64,000 nt of DNA from Halopseudomonas sp002296055 (GTDB taxonomy: Bacteria; Pseudomonadota; Gammaproteobacteria; Pseudomonadales; Pseudomonadaceae): the NCBI RefSeq assembly GCF_050876985.1, contig NZ_JBPAPP010000001.1; one strand, given 5' to 3'. Position 1 is the stretch's first letter. Each line of letters starts with the position of its first letter. Position numbers and translations under genes: made by a program. The notes beneath the pieces were generated by a model that was not told the DNA's origin, made no database searches, and saw nothing but the letters and a program-made list of their open reading frames with translations. Of the stretch, positions 15,853 through 25,325 are shown one piece after another.

Positions 15853-18738
15853 ATGAGCCACACCCCGAGCCTCGTCGAGCTGGAACAGACCGACGCCTTC
15901 ATTCGCCGCCATATCGGCCCGGACGCCGCAGAGCAGCAAGCCATGCTGTCGACCCTGGGCGCCGACACGCTGGAAGCGCTGGTCGCACAGACCGTGCCGC
16001 AAAGCATTCTGCGCGATGACCTGCTGCCGCTGGACGGCCCGCGCAGCGAAGCCGAGGTGCTGGACTACCTGAAGCAGGTTGCCAGCCGCAACCAGATCTT
16101 CACCTCCTGCATCGGCATGGGGTATCACGGCACCCTGACGCCGACCGTGATCCTGCGCAACGTGCTGGAAAACCCGGGCTGGTACACCGCCTACACCCCG
16201 TATCAGCCAGAAATTGCCCAGGGCCGTCTGGAGTCGCTGCTGAACTTCCAGCAACTGACCATCGACCTGACCGGCATGGAACTGGCCAGCGCCTCGCTGC
16301 TGGACGAAGCCACTGCCGCAGCCGAAGCCATGGCGCTGGCCAAGCGCGTCGCCAAGAGCAAGAGCAATCTGTTCTTTGTGGATCAGGACTGCCATCCGCA
16401 GACCATCTCCGTTGTGCTGACTCGCGCCGAGGCCTTTGGCTTTGACGTGGTGGTCGATGACGTCAGCAAGCTGGGCGACTTTGAGGTCTTCGGTGCGCTG
16501 TTCCAGTACCCGACCACCTGGGGTGAAATCCGCGACATCAAGCCGCTGATCGAGCAGGTTCAGGCGCAGAAAGGTCTGGCCTGTGTCGGCGCTGATCTGC
16601 TGGCGCTGACCATGCTGACCCCGCCGGGTGAGCTGGGCGCTGACGTGGTCTTCGGCTCGGCGCAGCGTTTTGGTGTGCCGATGGGCTATGGCGGGCCGCA
16701 CGCCGCGTTCTTCGCCACCCGCGATGCCTACAAGCGCGCGATGCCGGGCCGCATCATCGGTGTCTCGGTTGATACCCGTGGCAACCGCGCCCTGCGTATG
16801 GCGCTGCAGACCCGTGAGCAGCACATTCGCCGCGAGAAGGCCAACTCAAACATCTGTACCGCGCAGGTGCTGCTGGCCAACATCGCCAGCTTCTACGCCG
16901 TTTACCACGGTCCGCAGGGCCTCAAGCAGATCGCCGAGCGTGTGCAGCGTCTGACCGCGATTCTGGCCGAAGGCCTGAGCGCACAGGGTGTAGAGCGTCG
17001 CAACGCGACCTTCTTCGACACCTTGACCCTGAAGGTGCCGGGCAAGGCCCGTGAGATTCTGGAGCGTGCCCGCGCCGCGCGCATCAACCTGCGCGTGGTC
17101 GATGCCGATCACCTGGGTGTCAGCCTGGATGAAACCACCACCCGCGCCACCATCGACCAACTGCTGGCCGCCTTTGCCGGTGCCGCGCACGGTCAGGATG
17201 TCGCCGCGCTGGACGCCAAGGTCAGCGCTACCGAGATGGGCATTCCGGCAGCGCTGCGTCGTACCTCTGAGTTTCTGACCCACCCGGTGTTCAACAGCTA
17301 CCACTCGGAAACCGAGATGCTGCGCTACATCAAGTCGCTGGAGAACAAGGATCTGGCGCTCAACCACGCGATGATCCCGCTCGGCTCCTGCACCATGAAG
17401 CTGAACGCGACCACCGAGATGATCCCGATCACCTGGCCGGAGTTTGGTCAGCTGCATCCCTTTGCGCCGCTGGCGCAGGCCGAGGGCTACAAGCAGATGA
17501 TCGACGAGCTGGAAGCCATGCTGCGCACCATCACCGGCTTCGACGCCATCTGCATGCAGCCCAACTCCGGCGCGCAGGGCGAGTACGCCGGCCTGCTGGC
17601 GATCCGCAAGTTCCACGAAAGCAACGACGAGGCGCACCGCAACGTCTGCCTGATTCCGACCTCGGCGCACGGCACCAACCCGGCCTCGGCAATGATGGCA
17701 AGCATGCGCGTGGTGCTGGTCAACTGCGACGATCAGGGCAACGTGGATGTGGCGGACCTGCGCCAGAAGGCGGCCGACAACGCCGACAACCTGTCCTGCC
17801 TGATGATCACCTACCCGTCGACCCACGGTGTGTACGAGGAAGGCATCCGCGAGATCTGCGAGATCATCCACCAGCACGGCGGTCAGGTGTACATGGACGG
17901 CGCCAATCTGAACGCACAGGTCGGTCTGACCCGTCCCGCCGACATCGGCGCCGACGTGTCGCACATGAACCTGCACAAGACCTTCTGCATTCCGCACGGC
18001 GGCGGCGGCCCGGGCATGGGCCCGATCGGCGTCAAGGCGCACCTGGCGCCCTTCGTTGCCAACCACCCGGTAGTTCCGCTGGATGGCCCCAACCCGGAAA
18101 ACGGTGCGGTCAGCGCAGCGCCCTGGGGCAGCGCGAGCATTCTGCCGATCAGCTGGACCTACATCGCGCTCATGGGCGCCATCGGTCTGCGTCAGGCCAC
18201 CTCGGTTGCGATCCTCAACGCCAACTACCTGGCCAAGCGTCTGGGCGATGCCTATCCGGTGCTGTACAGCGGCCGTAATGGCCGGGTGGCGCACGAGTGC
18301 ATCATCGACATCCGTCCGCTCAAGGCGGCCTCGGGTATCAGTGAAGAAGACGTTGCCAAGCGTCTGATGGACTTTGGCTTCCACGCACCGACCATGTCGT
18401 TCCCGGTGGCCGGCACTCTGATGATCGAGCCGACCGAGAGTGAGTCCAAGGCCGAGCTGGATCGCTTTATCGATGCGATGCTGACCATTCGCGCCGAGAT
18501 CCGCAAGGTCGAGCAGGGCGAGTGGAGCGCAGAGGACAACCCGCTGCACAACGCGCCGCACACCCTGGCTGACATCACCGGTGACTGGCAGCGTGCCTAC
18601 AGCCGCGAAGAAGCGGTGTTCCCGCAGCCCTGGGTCGCGGCCAACAAGTTCTGGCCGAGCGTGAACCGTATCGACAACGTGTACGGTGACCGCAACCTGT
18701 TCTGCGCCTGCCCGCCGATCGAGTCCTACGAGGACTGA
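15853..18738 (+). CDS. gcvP: Glycine dehydrogenase (decarboxylating), P protein
   Basis: GcvP is the PLP-dependent subunit that decarboxylates glycine and loads the aminomethyl group on lipoyl-GcvH. The 961-residue product is the long homodimeric form with two related halves. The PLP lysine lies in DVSHMNLHKTFCIPHGGGGPG, about residue 706. Other marks are GMGYHGTLTP near the N-terminus and LGSCTMKLNA in the second half. The start is the ATG at 15853 (MSHTPSLVEL); the in-frame upstream codon falls next to the gcvH terminator. Confidence 0.97.
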   Translation: MSHTPSLVELEQTDAFIRRHIGPDAAEQQAMLSTLGADTLEALVAQTVPQSILRDDLLPLDGPRSEAEVLDYLKQVASRNQIFTSCIGMGYHGTLTPTVILRNVLENPGWYTAYTPYQPEIAQGRLESLLNFQQLTIDLTGMELASASLLDEATAAAEAMALAKRVAKSKSNLFFVDQDCHPQTISVVLTRAEAFGFDVVVDDVSKLGDFEVFGALFQYPTTWGEIRDIKPLIEQVQAQKGLACVGADLLALTMLTPPGELGADVVFGSAQRFGVPMGYGGPHAAFFATRDAYKRAMPGRIIGVSVDTRGNRALRMALQTREQHIRREKANSNICTAQVLLANIASFYAVYHGPQGLKQIAERVQRLTAILAEGLSAQGVERRNATFFDTLTLKVPGKAREILERARAARINLRVVDADHLGVSLDETTTRATIDQLLAAFAGAAHGQDVAALDAKVSATEMGIPAALRRTSEFLTHPVFNSYHSETEMLRYIKSLENKDLALNHAMIPLGSCTMKLNATTEMIPITWPEFGQLHPFAPLAQAEGYKQMIDELEAMLRTITGFDAICMQPNSGAQGEYAGLLAIRKFHESNDEAHRNVCLIPTSAHGTNPASAMMASMRVVLVNCDDQGNVDVADLRQKAADNADNLSCLMITYPSTHGVYEEGIREICEIIHQHGGQVYMDGANLNAQVGLTRPADIGADVSHMNLHKTFCIPHGGGGPGMGPIGVKAHLAPFVANHPVVPLDGPNPENGAVSAAPWGSASILPISWTYIALMGAIGLRQATSVAILNANYLAKRLGDAYPVLYSGRNGRVAHECIIDIRPLKAASGISEEDVAKRLMDFGFHAPTMSFPVAGTLMIEPTESESKAELDRFIDAMLTIRAEIRKVEQGEWSAEDNPLHNAPHTLADITGDWQRAYSREEAVFPQPWVAANKFWPSVNRIDNVYGDRNLFCACPPIESYED

Positions 18739-18749
18739 GATCGTCAGTA

Positions 18750-20213
18750 TCAAACGGGGGAGGGGTGACCCTCTCCCGTTTGTGCTTCTCTATCCAGCTG
18801 CATCTCTACCTCTACGCCGCCTTCCTTGCGGTTATACAGGCTCACCCGGCCGCGGTGCAGTCTGGCGATTTCCCTGACAAAACTCAGCCCGAGACCGGTG
18901 CTCTTGCGCTGGCCGTCCGGCCGCGGCAGGGAGTAGAAGCGCTCAAATACCCTATCCAGCGCATAGTCAGGCACGGCCGGGCCATCGTTACCCACGCGCA
19001 GGCTGAGCGCAGGGCCGCTGGAGCTGATCTGCAGGCTGATGGTGCCGCCAGGCAGGCTGAACTCAATGGCATTGTCGAGCAGGTTGCTGATTGCCTGTTC
19101 GAGTAAAAAACGATCGCCTTCTAACCTGCTGTCGCTGTCTGTATCCAGTTGCAGGGTCAGGTTCTTGCGCTCGGCCATCGGGCGCTTGGCTTCCAGCTCA
19201 ATGGCGGCAATCTCGGCCAGATCAATTGTCTCGGTCTGCTCCAGCGCCTGCTGCTTCTCGACGCCTGCCAGCGACAGCAGACGATCAACCAGCCGCTGCA
19301 GGCGCAGGGATTCGCCGTCGATATTGGCCAGAAAGCGCTCGCGCATGGGCGCCGGCACATCACCTTCCTGCAGCAGCTCGGCGGCGCCGCGAATGGCCGA
19401 CAGCGGTGACTTCATCTCGTGGGTCAGGGTGTGCACGTACTGCTCGACGTAAGCTTTGCCGTCGATCTCGCGGCGCATGGCTTCGGTGGCCGCGGCCAGA
19501 CGCGCCAGCTCCTTGTCGGCCAGTTGCGGCGGACTGACTCGCTCACCGTGGCGCACCCGCTCGACGTAGTCGACCAGCCGCCTGACCGAGCGGTTCAGCC
19601 AGAACGCCATGCCGGCGCCGAGTAGCAGGGCGCCGAACAGAATGACGCCGCCGCGCTGCCAAAAGTAGCCGTGCGCCAGGGTGATAAACGGGTGCAGGCT
19701 GGCGTTGGGTTTGGCGAGCGTCAGTACGCCGGCGAGTTGGTCGCCCTGATACACCGGTGCGGCGATGTACATCAGGCTGCTGGTGTCGTCATCGGGGTCG
19801 ATGCGCGTGGTGCGCGCGCCGTATTCGCCGCGCAGGGTCAGGGCAACATCGCGCCAGCGCGAGTAGTCGGCGCCGATCTGGCTTGGGTCGGTGTGATAGA
19901 GCACGGTGCCGTTTAGGTCGGTCAGGTAGATCACCAGTTCGGTGCCGGTCTTGTGGCGCGACCAGATTTGCGCGTCCAACTGGCGGGCCAGGTAGCGATT
20001 GATGGCAGTGGCGAAGGCGCTGTCTGGCGCAAAGCCCTGTTGCCAGTGCTGCTCGGCGATCTCGGCGAGCAGGTTGGCACTCTCGACCATCACCTCCTCG
20101 CTGGCCTGGCGCACCGACGAGGGCACCTGATTGAGGATGCTGTTGAGAAACAGCACCGTGGCAAGCCCTGCGATAACAAACCAGCCAAGCAGCAGCCGGG
20201 TGCTCAGGCTCAT
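18750..20213 (-). CDS. creC: CreC-type sensor histidine kinase
   Basis: This is a 487-residue inner-membrane sensor kinase. It has TM1 (about 6-28), a periplasmic Cache-like sensor (30-185) with the CreC stretch DYSRWRDVALTLRGEYGART, TM2 (about 188-206), HAMP, a dimerisation domain with phospho-accepting H265 in THEMKSPLSAIRGAAELL, and an HATPase domain (NLLDNAIEFS 377-386, STGLGLSF near 438). It overlaps creB by 4 bases. CreBC responds to carbon source or cell-wall stress in enterics and Pseudomonas. The usual creD is not adjacent; a sortase module lies upstream instead. The last ten codons lie inside a hairpin. Confidence 0.85.
   Translation of the reverse strand: MSLSTRLLLGWFVIAGLATVLFLNSILNQVPSSVRQASEEVMVESANLLAEIAEQHWQQGFAPDSAFATAINRYLARQLDAQIWSRHKTGTELVIYLTDLNGTVLYHTDPSQIGADYSRWRDVALTLRGEYGARTTRIDPDDDTSSLMYIAAPVYQGDQLAGVLTLAKPNASLHPFITLAHGYFWQRGGVILFGALLLGAGMAFWLNRSVRRLVDYVERVRHGERVSPPQLADKELARLAAATEAMRREIDGKAYVEQYVHTLTHEMKSPLSAIRGAAELLQEGDVPAPMRERFLANIDGESLRLQRLVDRLLSLAGVEKQQALEQTETIDLAEIAAIELEAKRPMAERKNLTLQLDTDSDSRLEGDRFLLEQAISNLLDNAIEFSLPGGTISLQISSSGPALSLRVGNDGPAVPDYALDRVFERFYSLPRPDGQRKSTGLGLSFVREIARLHRGRVSLYNRKEGGVEVEMQLDREAQTGEGHPSPV
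18751..18782. terminator. Bidirectional hairpin between gcvP and creC
   Basis: A 14-bp stem (CAAACGGGGGAGGG with CCCTCTCCCGTTTG, one G-T pair, loop GTGA) lies 12 bases after the gcvP stop. On the other strand it covers the last codons of creC. Neither side has a clean T run, so efficiency is uncertain. Confidence 0.55.
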
Positions 20214-20914
20214 GCGCTGGTGCTCGGCGGCTGCGGGTTGATGCTGTAGCCCAGCCCGCGATGAGTCACGATCGGGTCATGGCTGGGCAGGATGCGTTTC
20301 AGTTTGGTGCGAATGCCCTTGATATGGGTGTCGATTACCCGGTCAAGGCTGGCGCCGGGGTCGGCCCAGACCGCGTCCATCAGCTGATCACGACTGAGAA
20401 CGTGCTCGGGGCGGCGCAGCAGGGTGCTGAGAATCAGATACTCGTAGCGGGTCAGGTCCAGCCACTGCTGGTGGTAGCGAATGCGGCGGCGCTCGGCGTC
20501 GTGCAGAAACAGCTCGGCCGGCTCTGACTGCTCGCTGGACAGCGGCTCGGCTCGGGTGCGGCGCAGGATGGCGCGCACTCGGGCGGAAATTTCTCGCGGG
20601 CTGAAGGGTTTGACCACGTAGTCGTCAGCGCCGATTTCCAGCCCGACGATACGGTCGACTTCTTCCTTGCGCGCGGTCAGAAACATGATCGGCATGGCCG
20701 AGAACTGGCGGATGCGGCGGCAGACCTCGAAGCCGCTTTCGTCGGGCAGGCCAACGTCGAGTACCAGCAGGTCGACCGGGTTGTCACGCAGCCACTGCAT
20801 GCCGTCGCCCGCCAGGCCGCACCACTGCACGTCGAAGCCTTCGGTGCCCAGTGCGTAGACCAGCGCATCGGCGATGGCGGGCTCGTCCTCGATAATCAGA
20901 ATCCTGTCCGGCAT
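20210..20914 (-). CDS. creB: CreB-type response regulator
   Basis: This is a 234-residue OmpR-family regulator: receiver domain (1-120) with the acidic pair E9-D10, phospho-acceptor D53 and K102, and a winged-helix DNA-binding domain (about 130-228, with TRYEYLILSTLLRRPEHVLSRDQL and THRGLGYSINP). The ATG at 20914 (MPDRILIIEDEPAIADAL) is chosen because the 28 residues added by the upstream start are not part of a receiver fold. It is cotranscribed with creC. An alternative view is a sortase-dedicated regulator, given the neighbours, but similarity to CreB seems stronger. Confidence 0.85.
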   Translation of the reverse strand: MPDRILIIEDEPAIADALVYALGTEGFDVQWCGLAGDGMQWLRDNPVDLLVLDVGLPDESGFEVCRRIRQFSAMPIMFLTARKEEVDRIVGLEIGADDYVVKPFSPREISARVRAILRRTRAEPLSSEQSEPAELFLHDAERRRIRYHQQWLDLTRYEYLILSTLLRRPEHVLSRDQLMDAVWADPGASLDRVIDTHIKGIRTKLKRILPSHDPIVTHRGLGYSINPQPPSTSA

Positions 20915-20994
20915 GGTCTGCTCTGTCCGTGAATCGTCCGCCGATTGTGGCGGTTTCTCCGGGAGTAGCGCAATCATGCCGGGGGGCAGCGCAA

Positions 20995-21561
20995 TCACGA
21001 GGCGGGTTCCTCCAGCCAGGCGGTGACCACATAGCGCAGCGGCCCGCCGCTGGTCAGGGCGCGGAACGGGTAGCAGGTCACCAGCCGCAGTTCAGCACGG
21101 TCGTATTGCAGCACCATCGGTTCCTTGCGGCTGTCGACGATGCGCTGGGTCGCGACGCGGTAGCGGTACTCGCGGCCGCTGGCGTCCTGCAGCGTCAGCA
21201 CCTGCCCGGTCTGCAACTGCTCGACGAAGGCAAAGTGGCTGTCCTGATGACCGGCCAGCAGCAGGGTGCCGCTTTGCCCCGGCGCCACGCCGTTGTCCAG
21301 CTGGCCCGGCCCGAAGGCCAGCGCCTGACCGCTGACGCTGTCGAGCACATAGCGGGCCTCGCCGTCCGGCGTGGTCAACTTGGCAACCGGCCAGGTGTCG
21401 GCCCAGGGCCAGGGTTTGCTCGGCGTGCCTGCCTGCAGCTGCTCGGCCCAGGCATCGGCGATCAACCATTGAGCCAGCCACGCCTTGGCCTGCAGCCAGC
21501 TGCCCTGCGCGGCGACAGCGATGGCGCCCAGCAGCAGGGCGGCGGCAATCAGCTTACGCAT
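20995..21561 (-). CDS. Proteobacterial dedicated sortase (class GN / marine type)
   Basis: This is a 188-residue sortase with an N-terminal membrane anchor (about 3-20). The catalytic triad is visible: H105 in LLAGHQDSHF, C163 in LVTCYPF and R176 in GPLRYVV. Sortases cleave a C-terminal sorting motif and transfer the protein to an acceptor; in Gram-negative bacteria the acceptor is not established. Its start overlaps the end of the target-protein gene by 8 bases, so the pair is coupled. It lies 80 bases upstream of creB on the same strand. Confidence 0.93.
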   Translation of the reverse strand: MRKLIAAALLLGAIAVAAQGSWLQAKAWLAQWLIADAWAEQLQAGTPSKPWPWADTWPVAKLTTPDGEARYVLDSVSGQALAFGPGQLDNGVAPGQSGTLLLAGHQDSHFAFVEQLQTGQVLTLQDASGREYRYRVATQRIVDSRKEPMVLQYDRAELRLVTCYPFRALTSGGPLRYVVTAWLEEPAS

Positions 21562-23536
21562 GGCGCGGCTTCCAGTTGAGGACCAGGAACGCGGCGAGTA
21601 GCAGCGCCAGTGCCAGTGCCCAGAGACCGGTGAGGCCGAGCGAGGTCTGCGGATACAGGCGATGGTCGACCGGGTTCAGGTTGGGCACCAGCTGACTGTC
21701 CAGCGGCTCGTCGGCGTCGCGTACCGGTTGCTCCTCGACTGCGACAAAGCTGGTAAAGCGGCTCATCAGTTGGTGTTCCAGCGCCACCGGCAATATCAGG
21801 TCGCGGACTTCATCTTCACCGGCGCCTTGGTTCAGGCGGTCCATGGCTGCTTCAATCTTGCGGCGGGCCCACAGCTTGGCAATGCCGTTGCCCTGTTGTG
21901 GCTCGGGGATCTGCAGATGCTGTTCCCAGGCTTCCGGCTGTTGACCGTGCAGGGCGATCTTCTCGGGCAGCTGGTTGAGTTTCATGGCAATCAGCAGCGG
22001 CTGGTCGCTGTACAGGTCGGGCAGCTTCTGCGGCCAGATTTCTGCCTCGATACCTTCTGGCAATTCAAGTTGCAGGTGGGTCAGCACCGGCGATTCGAGT
22101 TTCTCGAACAGGCGTTCCATGGCGGCGCCGATGCCGGCCCGGTCGTCGATGGAGGTGAATTGCCCACGGCCTACTTCGGCGGCCTTGCGCAGCAGGAAGC
22201 TGTTCGGGGAGGCGCCAATGCCGACGGTAAAGACACGGGCCTGACGCAGGCGCTGCTCAATCATTTTCAGCACTTCGCGCTCGTTGCTGACCGAGCCATC
22301 GGTGATGAAGATCAGCTGGCGCAGATAGCCGGGCTCGTTCGGTTGGGTCAGCGCGGCGCGCAGCACCGGCAGCATCTCGGTGCCGCCACCGGCGGGCAGG
22401 CCCGCTACCCAGCTGCGGGCCTCGTTAAGGTTGTCTTCCGTGGCGTTAACCGGTTCGCGGTAGAGCATGCTGTACTCACTATTGAATTCGAGCACGTTGA
22501 AGCGGTCTTCGGGCTGCAGGCGGCCAAGGGCATGAATCAGGCTGTCGCGTGCCTGGCGAATGCGCTCACCCTGCATCGAGCCGGAGGTGTCGATAATCAG
22601 GAATACCTCGCGTGGCTGGCGCTCGCGGCTGACTGGCGCGGCTGCGGGGGACAGCATCATCAGCGCGTAGTGATCGTCGCCCACATGTTCGGTGAATACG
22701 GCAACCTGGTTGCCGGCCTCGCTTGGCAGCTGCCAGTTGAGGACGAAGTCGCGATCCATCACCACCGGGTTGTCCTGCAGCGCAATGCGGTACTGGCGGC
22801 CGTCAAAGTGGCTGCTGATAGCGTGACTGGGGCTGCTGACCTCATGCAGGGCAAATCCGCTGTTCAGGGTGACATGTATGTCGGCCTGATGGGATGGGCC
22901 GTCTCGCCACAGGCTGCCGGCAATCGGGCCTTCGGGGCTGGTAGAGCTGCCTTGCGCTGTACGCTGCTGGCCGTCGACCGGCTGCGGCCGGGCGTTGTAG
23001 CGCGGGGTCATGGTCAATGGCAGGCGCAGGCTGTAGCGGCCAGCGTCCGGTTGCAGCAGCTCGGTGTAACGGATGATCACGCTGATGGTGTCGCCTGCGC
23101 CAATATTGGCAACCGAGGTGCTGAACAGGTTGGGGCGTTCCTGCTCGACCAGGCCGGTCTGCTGGCCGTTGTCGCGGGCTTGCTCATAGGTCTTGCGGGC
23201 CTGTTCGCGCTCCTGAATTACGCCGTTGATGCGGCGCTCGCCGACTTCCAGCGTCATGGCGTGCACGGCCGCGCCTTCGCTGGTCGGCAACACATAACGG
23301 CCCTCGGCAAAGGTGCCGCCGGGGTTGCTGAAGGATTGACGAATCTGCACTTCAGCGACTGGACCGCTGACCTGGACCTGCATGTCGGTATTGAGCAGCA
23401 GGGCGGGTTGCCAGCTACCGTCGTCGGCCCGCAGCAGAAAGCTGCCCGTGCCTGGGTGGTTGTTGTCGGTGCCAGCGTGGGCGGTGAGTGAGGCGAGGGT
23501 GCCAAGCAGCACCAGCCAGATGAGTGCGGTCTTCAT
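21554..23536 (-). CDS. Sortase target protein with VIT and von Willebrand A domains
   Basis: This is a 660-residue secreted protein, the substrate expected for the adjacent sortase. It has a signal peptide (1-21, ending AHA), a VIT domain (about 28-160), a vWA domain (about 308-480) with an intact metal site (D316-T-S-G-S, and TDGS near 413), and a C-terminal sorting signal: YPQTS (628-632), a hydrophobic helix (634-654) and the basic tail KPRHA. This is the architecture of the marine proteobacterial sortase target family (TIGR03788). The ATG at 23536 follows GGGAGA; an upstream in-frame start would spoil the signal peptide. Confidence 0.92.
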   Translation of the reverse strand: MKTALIWLVLLGTLASLTAHAGTDNNHPGTGSFLLRADDGSWQPALLLNTDMQVQVSGPVAEVQIRQSFSNPGGTFAEGRYVLPTSEGAAVHAMTLEVGERRINGVIQEREQARKTYEQARDNGQQTGLVEQERPNLFSTSVANIGAGDTISVIIRYTELLQPDAGRYSLRLPLTMTPRYNARPQPVDGQQRTAQGSSTSPEGPIAGSLWRDGPSHQADIHVTLNSGFALHEVSSPSHAISSHFDGRQYRIALQDNPVVMDRDFVLNWQLPSEAGNQVAVFTEHVGDDHYALMMLSPAAAPVSRERQPREVFLIIDTSGSMQGERIRQARDSLIHALGRLQPEDRFNVLEFNSEYSMLYREPVNATEDNLNEARSWVAGLPAGGGTEMLPVLRAALTQPNEPGYLRQLIFITDGSVSNEREVLKMIEQRLRQARVFTVGIGASPNSFLLRKAAEVGRGQFTSIDDRAGIGAAMERLFEKLESPVLTHLQLELPEGIEAEIWPQKLPDLYSDQPLLIAMKLNQLPEKIALHGQQPEAWEQHLQIPEPQQGNGIAKLWARRKIEAAMDRLNQGAGEDEVRDLILPVALEHQLMSRFTSFVAVEEQPVRDADEPLDSQLVPNLNPVDHRLYPQTSLGLTGLWALALALLLAAFLVLNWKPRHA

Positions 23537-23699
23537 GTCGGGTCTCCCTGTGGACAGTGACCGCCAGTGTGTTGACCGCATTTGTGCTGTGTATGTGGTT
23601 TGTGTGTGGTGACCCTGTTCTGGTGAATATCGTCTCTCGACGGTACATTGTTGTTTTGCCGTGATGTTTTCCCGTTACCCTGCCGGAAGTTGCCTGCCT

Positions 23700-25322
23700 A
23701 TGACCGATACCGACAGCCAAGACACCCGCACCGAACTCGATCCGATCATCGAGGCGTTGCAGCGCGACAAGCGTAAGCGGGTGCGCAAGTTGCTGCGCGG
23801 TATGCATCCGGGCAAGGTGGCCAGCTTGCTGGAAACGCTGGACGGCGAGTTGCGCGCGGCGCTCTGGCAACAGATTGATGATGATCGCGAAGAGCAGGTG
23901 CTCAAGCACCTGAGCCCGCTGCTGGGCGCCCAACTGCGCCGTGAGCCAGAAGAGTCAGATCTGGCCGAAGAAAGCGAGGAGGGTGACGGCGCGGCCACCC
24001 AGATCGCGCGGGTGCGTGATGCCCTGGAGGCAGGCAAGTTCAAGCGGGTTGGCAAAGCCTTCCGGCAAATGCACCCGGCCAAGGCGGCTGGCCTGTTGGA
24101 GGCACTGCCGCCGGCGGAGCGCAGCAGTGTCTGGGAGATGCTCGACGCCGAGCGTGCCGGCAAAATTCTGGTCCATCTGCACGACGAAGTGCGCGCCCGG
24201 CTGGCGCTGGAGATGGATGAAGACGAGCTGGTTGCCGCCGCCCGCAAGCTTGATCTCGACGATCTGGTTGACTTGATTCAGGCGCTGCCCAGCGGCAGCG
24301 GACGACAACTATTGCAGGCCATGGACGTGCGCAAGCGGCAGCAGTTGCTGTCGATGCTGTCCTACCCCGAGGATTCGGCGGGCGGCCTGATGAACACCGA
24401 CCATATCTCCGTGCGCGCTGACGTGCGGGTTGGCTCGGTGCTGCGCTACCTGCGTCTGCTGGAGGATCTGCCGGACCACACCGACAAGGTCATGGTGGTG
24501 GACCGCAAGAATCGCTATCAGGGCGTGCTGCGCCTCAGTCGCCTGGTAACCAGTGCGCCGGAGGCAGCGGTCAGCGAAGTGATGGATGCCGACTTTCAGC
24601 CCTTTGACGTCATGCTGCCGAGCCAGGATGTGGCGCGCCGCTTCGAGGATCTGGATATTTTGTCGGCGGCGGTGGTGGACGAGAATCAGCTGCTGATCGG
24701 GCGCATCACGGTGGATGACGTGATGGACATCATTCGTGAGGATTCCGAGCGCGCGATGATGAGCATGGCGGGTCTGGATGACGAGGCGGACATGTTCGCG
24801 CCGGTTCTGACCAGCAGCCGGCGCCGTGCGGTCTGGCTGGGGATCAACCTGGTTACCGCCTTTGCTGCTGCCTGGGTGATCGGCCTGTTTCAGGGAACTC
24901 TGGAGCAGTTGGTGGCACTGGCGGTGCTGATGCCGATTGTCGCCAGCATGGGCGGCATCGCCGGCAGCCAGACGCTGACGCTGGTGGTGCGGGGCATGGC
25001 GCTGGGGCAGGTAGAGGGCGGTAACGCGCGGTTACTGCTCAGCAAGGAAATAGGCATTGCCTGTCTGAATGGCGTGCTCTGGGCCTTGGTGGTGGCGGCG
25101 CTGGCGGTGCTCTGGTTTGGCAGCTGGGCGCTGGGCGGGGTCATTGCGGCGGCTATTTTGCTTAACCTGCTGTGCGCCGCGGTATCCGGTTTGGCCATCC
25201 CGCTGTTACTGCGCCGCTTTGGCGTTGACCCGGCGCTGGCCGGTAGTGTGATCCTGACCACGGTCACCGACGTGGTCGGCTTTCTGGCCTTCCTTGGCCT
25301 GGCAACGCTGTTTCTGTTGTAG
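23700..25322 (+). CDS. mgtE: Magnesium transporter MgtE
   Basis: MgtE is a Mg2+-gated inner-membrane channel. The 540 residues hold the cytoplasmic superhelical N domain (about 20-230, with paired MHPGKVASLLE / MHPAKAAGLLE repeats), two CBS domains (about 232-355, starting YPEDSAGGLMNTD) and a five-helix membrane domain (about 380-540) with the selectivity region VLMPIVASMGGIAGSQT. An upstream ATG at 23661 is possible, but the one at 23700 gives the normal start. No magnesium riboswitch is apparent in the short leader. Confidence 0.94.
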   Translation: MTDTDSQDTRTELDPIIEALQRDKRKRVRKLLRGMHPGKVASLLETLDGELRAALWQQIDDDREEQVLKHLSPLLGAQLRREPEESDLAEESEEGDGAATQIARVRDALEAGKFKRVGKAFRQMHPAKAAGLLEALPPAERSSVWEMLDAERAGKILVHLHDEVRARLALEMDEDELVAAARKLDLDDLVDLIQALPSGSGRQLLQAMDVRKRQQLLSMLSYPEDSAGGLMNTDHISVRADVRVGSVLRYLRLLEDLPDHTDKVMVVDRKNRYQGVLRLSRLVTSAPEAAVSEVMDADFQPFDVMLPSQDVARRFEDLDILSAAVVDENQLLIGRITVDDVMDIIREDSERAMMSMAGLDDEADMFAPVLTSSRRRAVWLGINLVTAFAAAWVIGLFQGTLEQLVALAVLMPIVASMGGIAGSQTLTLVVRGMALGQVEGGNARLLLSKEIGIACLNGVLWALVVAALAVLWFGSWALGGVIAAAILLNLLCAAVSGLAIPLLLRRFGVDPALAGSVILTTVTDVVGFLAFLGLATLFLL

Positions 25323-25325
25323 CGC

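Noticed and set aside
16846..18753. 635-codon minus-strand open frame over gcvP
   Set aside because: It is antisense to the conserved gcvP frame and has no family features. Its length comes from strong third-position GC in gcvP.
21662..23491. 609-codon plus-strand open frame over the sortase target gene
   Set aside because: It is antisense to a protein with a signal peptide, VIT, vWA and sorting signal; the plus-strand product shows none of these.
23582..23699. Magnesium riboswitch before mgtE
   Set aside because: No recognisable M-box or mgtA-type leader and too little room between the promoter region and the start.
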